This document shows, one piece after another, positions 63,571-64,000 of a stretch of DNA of 64,000 nucleotides. Position 1 is the stretch's first letter, and the number at the start of each line of letters is the position of its first letter. The notes beneath the pieces were generated by a model. The model ran no database searches. It saw only the letters and a list, made by a program, of their open reading frames with translations, and was not told the DNA's origin. The position numbers were made by a program, and so were the translations under genes. Origin of the DNA: Lachnospiraceae bacterium. Lineage in GTDB: Bacteria > Bacillota > Clostridia > Lachnospirales > Lachnospiraceae. The stretch spans positions 1 to 64,000 of the forward strand of contig JAGBMJ010000013.1 of NCBI GenBank assembly GCA_017634975.1, given 5' to 3'.

Positions 63571-63942
63571 ATGAAACAGTTAAAGAAGATGGCAGTAATG
63601 TTGGCAGCAGTGATCCTGCTCATCGGTGCGGTGGCATCGGTAAGCGCTTTGCAGGCGAATGCAGCGGACAGTGCAGAGACAGCTGTGGCAGCAGAGGCAC
63701 AGGCAGGCGCGGACAGCAGCACGGGCATGAAAGCACTGGCAGCTTCCATCGCCATCGGTCTGGCAGGTATCGGCGGTACCATTGCCATGGGTATGGCGAT
63801 CGCAAAGTCCAACGAAGGTGTAGCAAGACAGCCGGAAGCAGCCGGCAAGATCCAGACGCAGCTGATGCTCGGCCTGGTATTTATCGAGACCGTTGTTATT
63901 TATGCATTGATCGTAGCGATCCTGATCGTCTTCGTATTATAA
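63571..63942 (+). CDS. atpE: F1Fo ATP synthase subunit c, with N-terminal extension
   Basis: 123 residues. The two-helix c subunit (about 52-123) has the conserved loop ARQPEA and the ion-binding Glu in FIETVVIY on helix 2. An extra ~48 residues precede it: a signal-like hydrophobic segment (AVMLAAVILLIGAVASVSALQANA) then an acidic/Ala-rich linker. Most c subunits lack this. At the position of the Na+-ligand Gln there is Met, and Thr replaces Ser after the Glu, so H+ versus Na+ use is not clear. GGAGG site. Confidence 0.9.
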   Translation: MKQLKKMAVMLAAVILLIGAVASVSALQANAADSAETAVAAEAQAGADSSTGMKALAASIAIGLAGIGGTIAMGMAIAKSNEGVARQPEAAGKIQTQLMLGLVFIETVVIYALIVAILIVFVL

Positions 63943-63981
63943 AAAAAGGTCTATTATTGAACGATTCGGAGGTTTTGTGTT

Positions 63982-64000
63982 ATGCCGTTGGGAATTGACT
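63982..64000 (+). CDS. start of the next atp gene (partial), probably atpF
   Basis: ATG with CGGAGG upstream, first residues MPLGID, cut by the window end. By standard gene order this should be subunit b, but the visible residues cannot prove it. Confidence 0.5.

Noticed and set aside
1-64000. tRNA, rRNA, prophage or intact insertion sequence
   Set aside because: No cloverleaf T-arm sequence, ribosomal segment, integrase or transposase gene was recognised anywhere in the window.

Overview
The window looks like a chromosomal segment of an anaerobic, gut-type member of the Clostridia, most likely Lachnospiraceae. Reasons: roughly balanced base composition, strong AGGAGG-type ribosome sites, a ZTP riboswitch, a split purine finish (PurO plus a stand-alone AICAR transformylase), a glycyl-radical-type activase, a giant 2-hydroxyacyl-CoA dehydratase activase, and many GHKL/LytTR and 7TM sensor proteins. 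There is no rRNA, tRNA, CRISPR array, prophage or complete insertion sequence. The family assignment is inference from gene content, not a search result.

Layout. 1-8.3 kb: end of an unknown gene, a zinc-ribbon protein, a remnant of an adhesin C-terminus, then housekeeping genes (exonuclease III, methionyl-tRNA synthetase, a GNAT enzyme), an MsmX/UgpC-type sugar ABC ATPase and a PucR/CdaR-type regulator, ending in a decayed Rpn-type nuclease. 8.4-18.3 kb: a 2010-residue secreted protein with 11 bacterial Ig-like (BIG2) domains, followed by a 7TM sensor-like protein, a histidine kinase and a NarL/LuxR response regulator. The adhesin promoter and the sensor-operon promoter share a 22-bp element (one mismatch) at identical distance from the -10 box, so the two units are probably co-regulated. 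18.3-29.2 kb: a radical-SAM activase, tadA with an MBOAT/DHHW O-acylation pair, citrate synthase, a GT-D-like protein, an EAL/HDOD protein, a tandem PPK2 enzyme and a MATE exporter.

29.3-40.4 kb is rich in signalling: a hybrid histidine kinase, then a probable operon of an M13-family lipoprotein metallopeptidase, a FtsX/MacB-type ABC permease and ATPase, a LytTR regulator, a GHKL kinase and an unrecognised anchored protein. A 21-bp-spaced direct repeat in front of the peptidase promoter resembles a LytTR operator. 40.4-43 kb: a ZTP riboswitch with terminator controls purO; a MITE-like palindrome separates it from the AICAR transformylase gene. 43-64 kb: an ABC-2 exporter, a DUF2812-like protein, a PD-(D/E)XK/XPD-like nuclease-helicase, a GH13 enzyme, valS, a short acidic ORF next to a TPR membrane protein, azlCD, two small membrane proteins, the 1414-residue activase with two ASKHA modules, and the start of an ATP synthase operon (atpB, atpE, then a cut-off gene).

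Small non-coding elements are common: at least four sites carry GGGGACGG palindromes, three sites carry a shorter hairpin ending in a GATGA(A/G)GGG box, and one long MITE-like palindrome is present. The best candidates for an undescribed system are (i) the adhesin plus its dedicated 7TM sensor/kinase/regulator and shared operator and (ii) the M13 peptidase/ABC/LytTR-GHKL locus.
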